Positions 7,958 to 17,871 of a stretch of 64,000 nt of DNA are shown piece after piece. This DNA comes from Halobacterium salinarum DSM 3754 (GTDB lineage Archaea; Halobacteriota; Halobacteria; Halobacteriales; Halobacteriaceae), in NCBI RefSeq assembly GCF_008124605.1, contig NZ_VRYN01000002.1, forward strand, positions 124,001 to 188,000, written 5' to 3'. Numbering within the stretch: the stretch's first letter is position 1; every line of letters starts with the position of its first letter. The notes below the pieces were generated by a model. The model did not search any database and had not been told where the DNA came from. It was given only the letters and a program-made list of their open reading frames with translations. A program made the position numbers and the translations under genes.

Positions 7958-8776
7958 CTACTGGAGGCGTTCGATCGTTTCGACCAGCGGATGGCGCGCG
8001 TAATCGACGACATCGATGTCCGCGATGGAGTCCAGGCCCTCGGTCCGGGCGGTCCGCGCCATCCCGAGATCGACCGCGCGCTCCAACACGATGACGTACG
8101 CGTCCATCTCCGCGACGCCGGCGCGTTCGGCGGCCATCACGCGGTGGTGGCCGTCGGCCAACAGCAGACTGCCGTCGTCGCCGGTGCTGCCGTTGTCGAT
8201 CACCACGAGTGGCTCCGCCAGCCCGTTTTCGAGCTCGTAGCGGCGGCCTTCGAGTTCGTCGGCGTACACCTTCCCCTGGGTCGGAACGACGTCGCTGATC
8301 GTGACCGTGCGGCGCTCCTCGGTGATCGAAACGCCGTGTATCGTCTCCAGCGTTCGCATGAGCTTGCCGACTTTCTCGGGGGTCGCGCGCTCGATCTGGG
8401 AGCGGATCACGTCGGCGTTCGTGATGATGCCCACGAGGTTGCCCGCGTCGTCGACCACCGGGAGTTTCTGGATGCCAGAGCGCAGGATGACCCGTGCGGC
8501 GTCGGTCACGTCCATCTCCGGGTGCGCGACCACCAGGTCCTCGGTCATCACCTTGAACAGCAGTTCGTCGGGATCGGCCAACAGGAGGTCGCGCGCGGAG
8601 ACGAACCCTTCGACGTGTCGGCCGTCGGTCACCGGGAACCCGTTGTGATCGCTCTCGGAGATCCGGGCCGCAACGTCCGAGACCGTGTCGTCTGCGGACA
8701 CGGTCGCGACGTCCCTGGTCATGTAGTCCCCGACGGCCGGCGTCTCGCCGTTGGCGTGCGCTAAAGCCTCGTCCAT
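7958..8776 (-). CDS. CBS-pair protein with ParB-like C-terminal domain
   Basis: 272 aa from ATG 8776 (MDEALAHANGE). Residues about 15-125 hold two CBS domains (each with a VTDGR/VVDDAGNLVGIITNADV-type core), which usually bind adenine nucleotides as energy or ligand sensors. Residues about 150-272 resemble the ParB/sulfiredoxin-like fold, with LLLADGHHRVMAAERAG matching the conserved G-x-H-R motif. In archaea this fusion is a predicted transcriptional or nucleotide-dependent regulator; the activity is not proven. The frame extends to 8839, but the extra 21 codons encode an Arg/Pro-rich stretch typical of non-coding sequence. Confidence 0.82.
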   Translation of the reverse strand: MDEALAHANGETPAVGDYMTRDVATVSADDTVSDVAARISESDHNGFPVTDGRHVEGFVSARDLLLADPDELLFKVMTEDLVVAHPEMDVTDAARVILRSGIQKLPVVDDAGNLVGIITNADVIRSQIERATPEKVGKLMRTLETIHGVSITEERRTVTISDVVPTQGKVYADELEGRRYELENGLAEPLVVIDNGSTGDDGSLLLADGHHRVMAAERAGVAEMDAYVIVLERAVDLGMARTARTEGLDSIADIDVVDYARHPLVETIERLQ

Positions 8777-8807
8777 ACAGGGACTACGCCGCCGCCGCAG
8801 AAATAGC

Positions 8808-10241
8808 TCACTCACCCTGTTGGATGCCGGAGGTGCCACCGTGGACCTCCTCGAAGAACCGCGACGCGACCACCTCCTCGATCATCTCGGTGAGCGTCGT
8901 GGCTGCATCCTCACCGACGGCGTCGAACAGCCCCAGGGGGAGCTGTGCACCCGCCATGTCGGCGTGGCCGCCGGCCGACCCGAGGTCGTCGAAGGCCGAC
9001 CGGAGCACCGCACCGAGATCCAGGTCCTTTCGGCGCGACCGCGCGGAGACGTAGATCGTGCCGTCGAAGTAGCCGTAGACGAACGTGACCGCCACGCCCC
9101 GCATCGCCAACAGGCGGTCGGCGGTCTGTGCGAGCGTATCCCTGGCGGTGATCTGCCCCACGCAGGACGCCAACACGGACCCATTGAGCTGCCGGTTGCG
9201 GATTCCGGCGGCGATGGTGTCGAACGTGTCCGCGCTCAGTGACGGGGCTTCGATGCGTTCGAGCACGTCGGTGTCGGCGTTGGGCAACAGCCACGCGGCG
9301 GCCGTGAAGTCACGCGGCGTGATCTCCCGCGCGAAGTCGTCGGTGTCCACGCGGATGCCGTACAACAGTGCTGTCGCCACCGCGGTCCGGACGTCGATCC
9401 CGTAGCCACGCAGGTACTCCACGAGGATCGTGCTGGTCGCGCCGGTGTCCGGCCGAATGTCGGTGAACCCGGCGTCGACATCGGTCGTCGGCGGATGGTG
9501 GTCGATGACGATGTCCACGTCGGTGTCGGGGGCGAGCTGGTCGTTGACCCCGGGGCCGGAGTGGTCGACCAGCGCCACCGCGTCGAATTCGGCGTCGGAC
9601 TGTGTTTCGACGTTCCGCAGGTCGAACTCCAGGAGGTTCACGAACGCCCGGTTTTCCTGGTGTGAGATCTCCCCGAAGTAACAGGCCTGGCTGTCGACGC
9701 CGGCGTCCTCGGCGATGCGCTGGAGGCCGACGGCGGCCGCGATCGCGTCGGGGTCGGGGTTGTCGTGCATGAACACCCCGAGGCGGCCGTCGATCCCTTG
9801 CAGGGTCTGGCGCAGCGCCTGGAGGCGCTGTGATGCGCCCGATTCGGTCAACGAGTTGGCGTGCGACAGCAGCTCCGCGCCGGGATCGACGACGCGATCC
9901 GCGACCGAGTCGATCCGGTGGCGGTCTTTCGGCGTCGCGTCGAACCCCAGATACACCACCAGCCCGGCGTCGGGATGCGCCGCGTCGGCGGCGATCGCGG
10001 CCAGCCGGTTCCGGTCGGCGCGCTCCCCGGCAACGACGACCATGTCGACCGACCGATCCGGGAGCGTGATCGCCGCCGGATCGGTGACGTCCCGGACTTC
10101 GGCGGCGACGGACTCGTTGCGGAGGCTGTCCACGCGGCTCTCGTCGCCGTCGAAGACGAACAACTCCCCGCGTCGGTCCGCCAGCGAGCCGATGACAGCG
10201 TGCCCGACCGTTCCGCAGCCAAGCACCAGCCGAGAAACCAT
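8808..10241 (-). CDS. TrkA-N domain fused to DHH/DHHA1 phosphoesterase
   Basis: 477 aa. Residues 1-130 form a Rossmann/RCK-N fold (LVLGCGTVGHAVIG), the type that binds NAD(H) or nucleotides. Next comes a DHH phosphoesterase domain with metal ligands in HDNPDPDA, VDHSGPG and VIDHHPP, then a DHHA1 domain with SAGGHADMAG. It probably cleaves a phosphodiester in a small nucleotide (nanoRNA, pAp or a cyclic dinucleotide) under control of the N-terminal sensor; the substrate is inference. Start 10241 is chosen because a GTTAAAAAG box lies 32 bp upstream, which would put an upstream ATG at 10262 before the transcript start. Confidence 0.88.
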   Translation of the reverse strand: MVSRLVLGCGTVGHAVIGSLADRRGELFVFDGDESRVDSLRNESVAAEVRDVTDPAAITLPDRSVDMVVVAGERADRNRLAAIAADAAHPDAGLVVYLGFDATPKDRHRIDSVADRVVDPGAELLSHANSLTESGASQRLQALRQTLQGIDGRLGVFMHDNPDPDAIAAAVGLQRIAEDAGVDSQACYFGEISHQENRAFVNLLEFDLRNVETQSDAEFDAVALVDHSGPGVNDQLAPDTDVDIVIDHHPPTTDVDAGFTDIRPDTGATSTILVEYLRGYGIDVRTAVATALLYGIRVDTDDFAREITPRDFTAAAWLLPNADTDVLERIEAPSLSADTFDTIAAGIRNRQLNGSVLASCVGQITARDTLAQTADRLLAMRGVAVTFVYGYFDGTIYVSARSRRKDLDLGAVLRSAFDDLGSAGGHADMAGAQLPLGLFDAVGEDAATTLTEMIEEVVASRFFEEVHGGTSGIQQGE

Positions 10242-10268
10242 TCGTTGCCATGCCTTACCCACGAGCCT

Positions 10269-10277
10269 GTTAAAAAG
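10269..10277 (-). promoter_or_regulatory. TATA box of the DHH gene
   Basis: GTTAAAAAG on the plus strand (CTTTTTAAC in the gene's direction), centred 32 bp before ATG 10241. It predicts a leader of only a few bases. Confidence 0.55.
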
Positions 10278-10308
10278 TACCGCTGTGGAACCGCGCGCGA
10301 ACTCCGGA

Positions 10309-11796
10309 TCAGCCAGCGAACAGCACGTCAGCGGCGTGCGTTGCGGTCTGCGCGACGGGATCGAACGCCACCAGGAGCGCGATCGTGCCGACCGCCGCAG
10401 CCAGCACGGCGACGTAGAGGCCCGTCGGCTGCCCCGAAAGCGACAGGTCGTCGCGTGGGTCCTCGATCCACAGCGCCTTCACGACCCGCGAGTAGTAGAA
10501 CAGCGACAGCGCGCTGTTGATGGCTGCGATGCCCGCCAGCCATGCGAACCCGGACTGGACCGCGCCCGCGAACAGGACGTACTTCGAGAGGAAGCCAGCG
10601 CCGACCGGCAGGCCAGCGAGACTGAACATGAACACGGTCATCGCGACACACGCGACGGGCGCGCGCTTCGAGAGGCCGTTGTAATCCTCGAACGTCCGGC
10701 CCACGTCCCAGTACTCCGCGAGCGCGACGAACAGGAACGCGCCCGTGTTCATGAAGCCGTAGACGAGCAGGTGCATCATCGACGCCCCCAACACGAGGGA
10801 GTTCTGTGCGCCGCCGCCGCTTTGCAGCGCGGCGAGGCCGATGAGCACGTAGCCCGCGTGGCCGACACTGGAGTACGCCAACATCCGCTTGACGTTCTCC
10901 TGGGTGGCCGCCGCGAAGTTCCCGAGTGTCATCGTGACCACCGCCAGCGCCGCGAACAGCAGCGACCAGTCGATGACCGTGCCGGCGATGACGTCCAGGG
11001 GGAACGCGGTCGTGAACACGCGGAACAGCACGGCGAACCCGGCGGCTTTCGACGCCGAGGAGATGAACGCCGACACCGGCGCGGGCGCGCCCTCGTAGGC
11101 CTCCGGCGCCCAGAAGTGGAACGGCACGGAGGCGGTCTTGAACGCGAACCCGGCGACCAGCATCACGATCCCCAGCCCCAGCACGCCAACGAAGTCGGTG
11201 CCGGCGGTGATCGTGTCCGCGATCGCGGGCAGCCCCATGACGCCGGTCGCGGCGTACACGAGGCTGATGCCGTAGAGCATGACCCCCGACGACAGCGCGC
11301 CGATGAGGAAGTATTTCAGCCCGGCTTCGATGCTGCCGCGGTCGCGTTTCAGATACGACACCAGCACGTACGACGGGAGGCTGGCGAGTTCGAGGCTGAT
11401 GAACACCGTCACGAGGCTGTTGGCGGCTGCCATCAGCGTCATTCCGGTGGCGGCAAGCAGTGTCAGCGCGTAGAACTCCGCGACGCTGTCGGCGTCGTCG
11501 AGGTAGTCGTGGCTGGCCATCACGACCAGCGTGCCGACCGAGCCGACGACGACCACGAAGAACAGCGACAGCGCGTCGACGATGATCGCGCCGTCGAACT
11601 GCACGAACTGCGCGTCGCCGGTGCCCGCCGACAGGAACCACGCAGCCGTCCCGGCGGCGAGCAGCGTGCCGGCGGTCGCGATCCCGGCGAGCAGCGTGTT
11701 GTTGTCGCGGTCCGGCAACAGCGTGTCGACACCGAACACGAGCAGTGCCGCTGCGACCAGCACGAACTGCGGTGTCAACGGCGGAAGCTCCGTCAC
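10309..11796 (-). CDS. nuoN: Complex I-type quinone oxidoreductase subunit N
   Basis: 495 aa, about 14 TM helices, Mrp-antiporter-like proton-pumping subunit. It has the conserved broken-helix and Lys/Glu positions typical of NuoN, including ELASLPSYVLVSYLKRD and FKTASVPFHFWAPEAYEG. Its start overlaps the nuoM stop (ATGA), so translation is coupled. It is the last gene of the operon. In haloarchaea, which lack NuoEFG, the electron donor to this complex is unsettled (ferredoxin or another carrier; inference). Confidence 0.96.
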   Translation of the reverse strand: MTELPPLTPQFVLVAAALLVFGVDTLLPDRDNNTLLAGIATAGTLLAAGTAAWFLSAGTGDAQFVQFDGAIIVDALSLFFVVVVGSVGTLVVMASHDYLDDADSVAEFYALTLLAATGMTLMAAANSLVTVFISLELASLPSYVLVSYLKRDRGSIEAGLKYFLIGALSSGVMLYGISLVYAATGVMGLPAIADTITAGTDFVGVLGLGIVMLVAGFAFKTASVPFHFWAPEAYEGAPAPVSAFISSASKAAGFAVLFRVFTTAFPLDVIAGTVIDWSLLFAALAVVTMTLGNFAAATQENVKRMLAYSSVGHAGYVLIGLAALQSGGGAQNSLVLGASMMHLLVYGFMNTGAFLFVALAEYWDVGRTFEDYNGLSKRAPVACVAMTVFMFSLAGLPVGAGFLSKYVLFAGAVQSGFAWLAGIAAINSALSLFYYSRVVKALWIEDPRDDLSLSGQPTGLYVAVLAAAVGTIALLVAFDPVAQTATHAADVLFAG

Positions 11797-13352
11797 AGGA
11801 ACACACCCCCGGTTGACACCACGACAGCACTCGCAGACGCCGCGGCGTCCACCACCGGCGTCACGGCGTCCTGGATCATGCCGTAGAACACGTTCGGGAC
11901 GGTTCCGGCCACGATGACCAACAGGAGCAACGCGACGATCGGCACGGTGTCGTGGAGCGCCGCCGGCACGATGTCGTAGTCAGTTTCGGCGGCGAACGGC
12001 CCGAACAACACCCGCTGCATCGCGAACAGCAGGTAGCCGGCGACGATCACGATGCCGAACATCGCCAGCGCCGTGAACAGCTGGGCGTGCGCGAAGTCGG
12101 CGCCGAACCCGCCGAGGAAGATGAACAGCTCGCCGGCGAACCCGGCCATCAGCGGCAGGCCCATGTACCCGAACGCGGCGGCGATGAACACCGCTGCGGT
12201 CACCGGCATCTTGTCCGCGATGCCGGAGAGGTCACCGACCATGCGCGTGTGCGCGGTGTTGTAGATGACACCGACACACATGAACATCAGGCCGGAGATG
12301 AGGCCGTGAGCGACCATCTGGAAGGTCGCGCCGCCGACCCCGTAGTAGTTGTACGCCACCAACCCGAGGATGACGTACCCCATCGAGGACACCGACGAGT
12401 ACGCGACGATGCGTTTGAGGTCGCGCTGTGCGAGCGCGAGCATCGCCCCGTAGATCACTGAGAGCACCGCCAGCGCGGCGATCGGGACCGCGTACTGCTG
12501 TGCGATCCCCGGCATCATCGTGAAGTTGAACCGCAGCAACGCGTACGTCCCCATCTTCAGGAGGACGCCCGCAAGCATCACCGACGCCGGCGTCGGGGCC
12601 TGCACGTGGGCGTCGGGCAGCCACGTATGCAGCGGGACCGTCGGCACCTTCACCGCGAACCCGATGAACATCGCGAAGAACGCCACCGTCTTCAGCGTCT
12701 CCGCGCCCAGGCCGTACGTCGTCCCGAACTGCCCGGCGTGGATCGCTTGCGCGATCGCGGGCATGTCCATGGTGGTGACGTCAAGCCCGAACACGAGCGC
12801 CATGAACCCGATGAACATCAGCAGGCTCGCGACGTTCGTGTACACGAAGAACTTGATGGCGGCGTACTTCCGCCGGGGGCCGCCCCAGATGCCGATGAGG
12901 AAGTACATCGGCACCAGCACGAACTCCCAGAACACGAACCACACGAAGAAGTCAAGCGCCGTGAACACGCCCAGGAGGCTGGCCTCCATGAGCAACATCA
13001 ACGCGTAGAACTGGCTTTGGCGCTCGTCGATGGGCGTCCACGCGCTCGTGATGGCGAGCGTGGTGAGGACCGTCGACAACACGACCAGCGGCATGCTGAT
13101 GCCGTCGATGCCGACGTGCCAGTTCAGCGTGTACGGCCCGATGGTGATCCAGTGTGTCATCGTCTCGAACGCGAGCGAGCCGCCCTCAAGCAGGGCGTTC
13201 CCGCTCCCGTCGAACTGTACGAACATCCACACGCTCCCCACGACGGGAAGCAGGCTGAGGCCGGCGGCGAGCTTCCCCGCGATGCGGTCCGGGGCAAGCA
13301 TCACGACGAGCGCCGACAGCAGCGTAACGCCGAGTAACGCTTCTATCATCAT
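11793..13352 (-). CDS. nuoM: Complex I-type quinone oxidoreductase subunit M
   Basis: 519 aa, about 14 TM helices, antiporter-like membrane-arm subunit. Family motifs include KVPTVPLHTWLPDAHVQAPTP and YSSVSSMGYVILG. It begins with two ATG codons immediately after the nuoL stop and overlaps nuoN by four bases. With NuoL and NuoN it forms the distal proton-translocating arm. Confidence 0.96.
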   Translation of the reverse strand: MMIEALLGVTLLSALVVMLAPDRIAGKLAAGLSLLPVVGSVWMFVQFDGSGNALLEGGSLAFETMTHWITIGPYTLNWHVGIDGISMPLVVLSTVLTTLAITSAWTPIDERQSQFYALMLLMEASLLGVFTALDFFVWFVFWEFVLVPMYFLIGIWGGPRRKYAAIKFFVYTNVASLLMFIGFMALVFGLDVTTMDMPAIAQAIHAGQFGTTYGLGAETLKTVAFFAMFIGFAVKVPTVPLHTWLPDAHVQAPTPASVMLAGVLLKMGTYALLRFNFTMMPGIAQQYAVPIAALAVLSVIYGAMLALAQRDLKRIVAYSSVSSMGYVILGLVAYNYYGVGGATFQMVAHGLISGLMFMCVGVIYNTAHTRMVGDLSGIADKMPVTAAVFIAAAFGYMGLPLMAGFAGELFIFLGGFGADFAHAQLFTALAMFGIVIVAGYLLFAMQRVLFGPFAAETDYDIVPAALHDTVPIVALLLLVIVAGTVPNVFYGMIQDAVTPVVDAAASASAVVVSTGGVFL

Positions 13353-15431
<2,079 letters not shown>

Positions 15432-15432
15432 C

Positions 15433-15735
15433 TTACCACCTCATCGTCGTCGCGTTTGTCACATCGATGTCATCGAAGTTACGATACAGCGTCAGGATGA
15501 TGCCGAGACCGACCGCGACCTCGGCGGCGGCAAGCGCCATCACGAACAGCGTGAACGCCTGCCCCGAGAGGTTCCCGTGGAACCACGAGAACGCCACGAG
15601 GTTGATGCCCGCCGCGTTCAGCATCAACTCGACGGACATCAGGAACAGCAACGCACTGCGGCGCGTCAGCACGCCGAAGACGCCGATACAGAAGACGGCA
15701 GCGGACAACAGGAGGTAGTACTCCATGGGCACCAT
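15433..15735 (-). CDS. nuoK: Complex I-type quinone oxidoreductase subunit K
   Basis: 100 aa, three TM helices. The two buried Glu positions of NuoK are present, in SVELMLNAAGINLV (helix 2) and AAAEVAVGLGII (helix 3). ATG 15735 is chosen because it forms a TGATG junction with the nuoJ2 stop and is preceded at proper distance by GGAGGTGA; a GTG one codon upstream is possible. Confidence 0.95.
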   Translation of the reverse strand: MVPMEYYLLLSAAVFCIGVFGVLTRRSALLFLMSVELMLNAAGINLVAFSWFHGNLSGQAFTLFVMALAAAEVAVGLGIILTLYRNFDDIDVTNATTMRW

Positions 15736-16043
15736 CACTGGTCACCTCCCTGGCTGCTGCGGTTTGCGAGGAAGACGGCGCCCGCCAGCGCCGCGACCAA
15801 CACGACGTCGATGATCTCGAACGCAGCGAGGAACCCCGGCGTCGCCTCCGCCAGCGCCGTGCCGTTGAGGTCCATGAGTACGTAGCCGAGGCTCGCCGTG
15901 ACGGAAACGTCCGCCGGGAACCCGGCGGTCGCCGACTCGAAGCCCGCACCGACGAACACGACGGCCATGACAGCGAACAGCGCGACTGCGGCCAACCCGG
16001 AACCGAAGTTCAGGTCGCCCGCGAACTCCGGGCGCGACGTCAC
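15735..16043 (-). CDS. nuoJ2: Complex I-type subunit J, C-terminal half (NuoJ2)
   Basis: 102 aa from GTG 16043 (VTSRPEFAGDLNFG). NuoJ, usually one protein of about 165-200 residues with five TM helices, is split here; this half has two to three TM helices and ends the chain. The GTG overlaps the nuoJ1 stop (GTGA), so the halves are translationally coupled. The frame is open much further upstream, but that part lies over nuoJ1 and has Arg-rich non-coding character. Confidence 0.9.
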   Translation of the reverse strand: MTSRPEFAGDLNFGSGLAAVALFAVMAVVFVGAGFESATAGFPADVSVTASLGYVLMDLNGTALAEATPGFLAAFEIIDVVLVAALAGAVFLANRSSQGGDQ

Positions 16044-16300
16044 GAGGACGTCACCCCCGGTTGTTTCTTCGTGAGCATCACGGCGAACGTGATGAGGATG
16101 AGCACTCCACCGACGTACACGAGGATCTGCATCGCCATGAGGAACGGCGCCTGCAGCATCACGTAGTGGACGCCGATGCTGAGCAACGCGATGCCCAACA
16201 ACAGCGCGGAGTGCCACACGTCCCGCACGAGAACGACACCGAGGCTGCTCGCTACCGTGAGGGCAGCGAACAACGCGAACGCGAGTGTCTCGTATGGCAT
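16040..16300 (-). CDS. nuoJ1: Complex I-type subunit J, N-terminal half (NuoJ1)
   Basis: 86 aa from ATG 16300 (MPYETLAFALFAAL). Three TM helices, including LQAPFLMAMQILVYVGGVLILI, the NuoJ helix with the pi-bulge that couples quinone reduction to the pumps. An AGGTGA sequence eight bases upstream supports ATG 16300 over a GTG four codons earlier. It overlaps nuoJ2 by four bases. Split NuoJ is known in haloarchaea. Confidence 0.9.
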   Translation of the reverse strand: MPYETLAFALFAALTVASSLGVVLVRDVWHSALLLGIALLSIGVHYVMLQAPFLMAMQILVYVGGVLILITFAVMLTKKQPGVTSS

Positions 16301-16357
16301 TGATTTGGTCACCTGATGGATTGAGAGAGCGCCCTATGTAGGTTTCGAGACGCTCGT

Positions 16358-16819
16358 CTACTGGTAGTCGACTTCGCCCTCGCCGTCACCGATCCAGGCG
16401 CCGCGGTCGGGTTCGCGCGAGGCAACCGGGTCGATATCGTTGTACCACGGTACGTTTTTCAGCTGCTCTTTGTTGAACACGAGATCGTGTTTCGTGTCCC
16501 CGGTGAACTCGAAGTTCTCCGTGAGCAGGATGGCGTCCACGGGACAGACTTCCTCACACAGCCGGCAGTAGATGCACTGGCCGACGTGGAGGTTGTACTG
16601 TTCGCCGTTGCGCTGGTTGTCCGTCACGATCTGGATGGTGTCGTTCGGACAGACGTTCTCGCATTGCCGACACCAAATGCAGCGTTCCTGGCTGAACTTG
16701 TGGACGCCGCGGAAGCGCGCCGACACTTCGGGCGCTTCCTCGGGATACTCGACGGTGAACGTATCACCGCTGAGCGCGTGTTTCATCGTCGTCGCCATCG
16801 ATTTGAGGAGGCCTATCAT
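16358..16819 (-). CDS. nuoI: Complex I-type subunit I, 2x[4Fe-4S] ferredoxin-like
   Basis: 153 aa. Two four-cysteine clusters, CIWCRQCENVCP and CIYCRLCEEVCP, bind clusters N6a and N6b that carry electrons towards NuoB. The acidic C-terminus is a halophilic feature. The start ATG overlaps the nuoH stop by four bases. The clusters are the likely entry path for electrons in a complex without NuoEFG (inference). Confidence 0.96.
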   Translation of the reverse strand: MIGLLKSMATTMKHALSGDTFTVEYPEEAPEVSARFRGVHKFSQERCIWCRQCENVCPNDTIQIVTDNQRNGEQYNLHVGQCIYCRLCEEVCPVDAILLTENFEFTGDTKHDLVFNKEQLKNVPWYNDIDPVASREPDRGAWIGDGEGEVDYQ

Positions 16820-17871
16820 AGTCCAGTCACCCCGAGTGCAGTCGCGGTGAGCACGAGGTTCGCGAACGACAACACGAGCAGTCCCTTCCAGCCGATGCCG
16901 ATGAGCTGGTCGATCCGCACGCGTGGGATCGCGGACCGGCACCACTGCGTGAAGAAGTACACGGCCCAGATCTTGATCGTGAACCAGACGAACCCGGGCA
17001 GGAACGGCCCGCCAGGGCCGCCGAGGAACAGCGTTGCGATGATCGCACCGCCCAGGAAGATGTGGATGAACTCGCCGAGGTAGAACAGCACGAAGTACGC
17101 CGACGAGTACTCCGTCTGGTAGCCGGCGACGATCTCGGTCGGTGCTTCCGGCGTGTCGAAGGGGTTGCGGCCGACTTCGGCGAGGTTCGCCACGACGAAC
17201 AGCACGAACGCGAACGGGTTCACGAACGCGAACCACGCCGGGATGCGGACGCCGGCGATGGTCGCAAGCGTGGTGTTCTGTTGGATGGCGACGATCTCGC
17301 TGAGCTGCAGGGTCCCCGTGAACAACACGACTGACGCCGCAGTGAGCACGAGCGGGATCTCGTACGCGATGTTTTGCGCGACGGCGCGCAGGCCGCCGAG
17401 CAGGCTGTACTTGTTGTTCGACGCGTAACCGCCCATGATCAGCCCCAGGCTCGCGATCGACGCGATGGCGAACACGAACACGAGTCCGACTTCGGGGTCG
17501 GCAAGCTGGATGCCGTTGCCCATCGGGATGACGGCGAACGCGAACAGCGCCGACCCCGCGAGCACGATCGGTGCGAGGTCGTAGGCGGGCCGGTCGACGC
17601 CCTCCGGGATCACCAGCTCCTTCGAGAGCAGGCGCACGGAGTCGACGACGATCGTTCCGAGCCCCCACGGGCCGACGCGGTTGACCGAGATGCGGTCGGT
17701 GAACGCCGCGGTGATCTTCCGCTTGGCCCACGGGCCGGCGAACGCGGTCATCGTGAGCATGATGGTGCCGACGAGCGCGGCGGCGACCAGCATCGAAACC
17801 GCGTCCCCGAGGAACCCGCCGACACCGAGGAGGTCCGAGATGATGTCCGGCAGGGGTGTCTGCGTGGCCAT
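16816..17871 (-). CDS. nuoH: Complex I-type subunit H
   Basis: 351 aa, eight predicted TM helices; forms the quinone channel entrance at the junction of the two arms. Motifs include NRVGPWGLG near residue 63, and EVGRNPFDTPEAPTEIVAGY with its acidic loop residues. Overlaps nuoI by four bases and abuts nuoCD. Confidence 0.96.
   Translation of the reverse strand: MATQTPLPDIISDLLGVGGFLGDAVSMLVAAALVGTIMLTMTAFAGPWAKRKITAAFTDRISVNRVGPWGLGTIVVDSVRLLSKELVIPEGVDRPAYDLAPIVLAGSALFAFAVIPMGNGIQLADPEVGLVFVFAIASIASLGLIMGGYASNNKYSLLGGLRAVAQNIAYEIPLVLTAASVVLFTGTLQLSEIVAIQQNTTLATIAGVRIPAWFAFVNPFAFVLFVVANLAEVGRNPFDTPEAPTEIVAGYQTEYSSAYFVLFYLGEFIHIFLGGAIIATLFLGGPGGPFLPGFVWFTIKIWAVYFFTQWCRSAIPRVRIDQLIGIGWKGLLVLSFANLVLTATALGVTGL

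Noticed and set aside
9715-11886. 723-codon plus-strand frame
   Set aside because: Antisense shadow of nuoN and the DHH gene, with Arg/Glu/His-rich sequence and no initiation signals.
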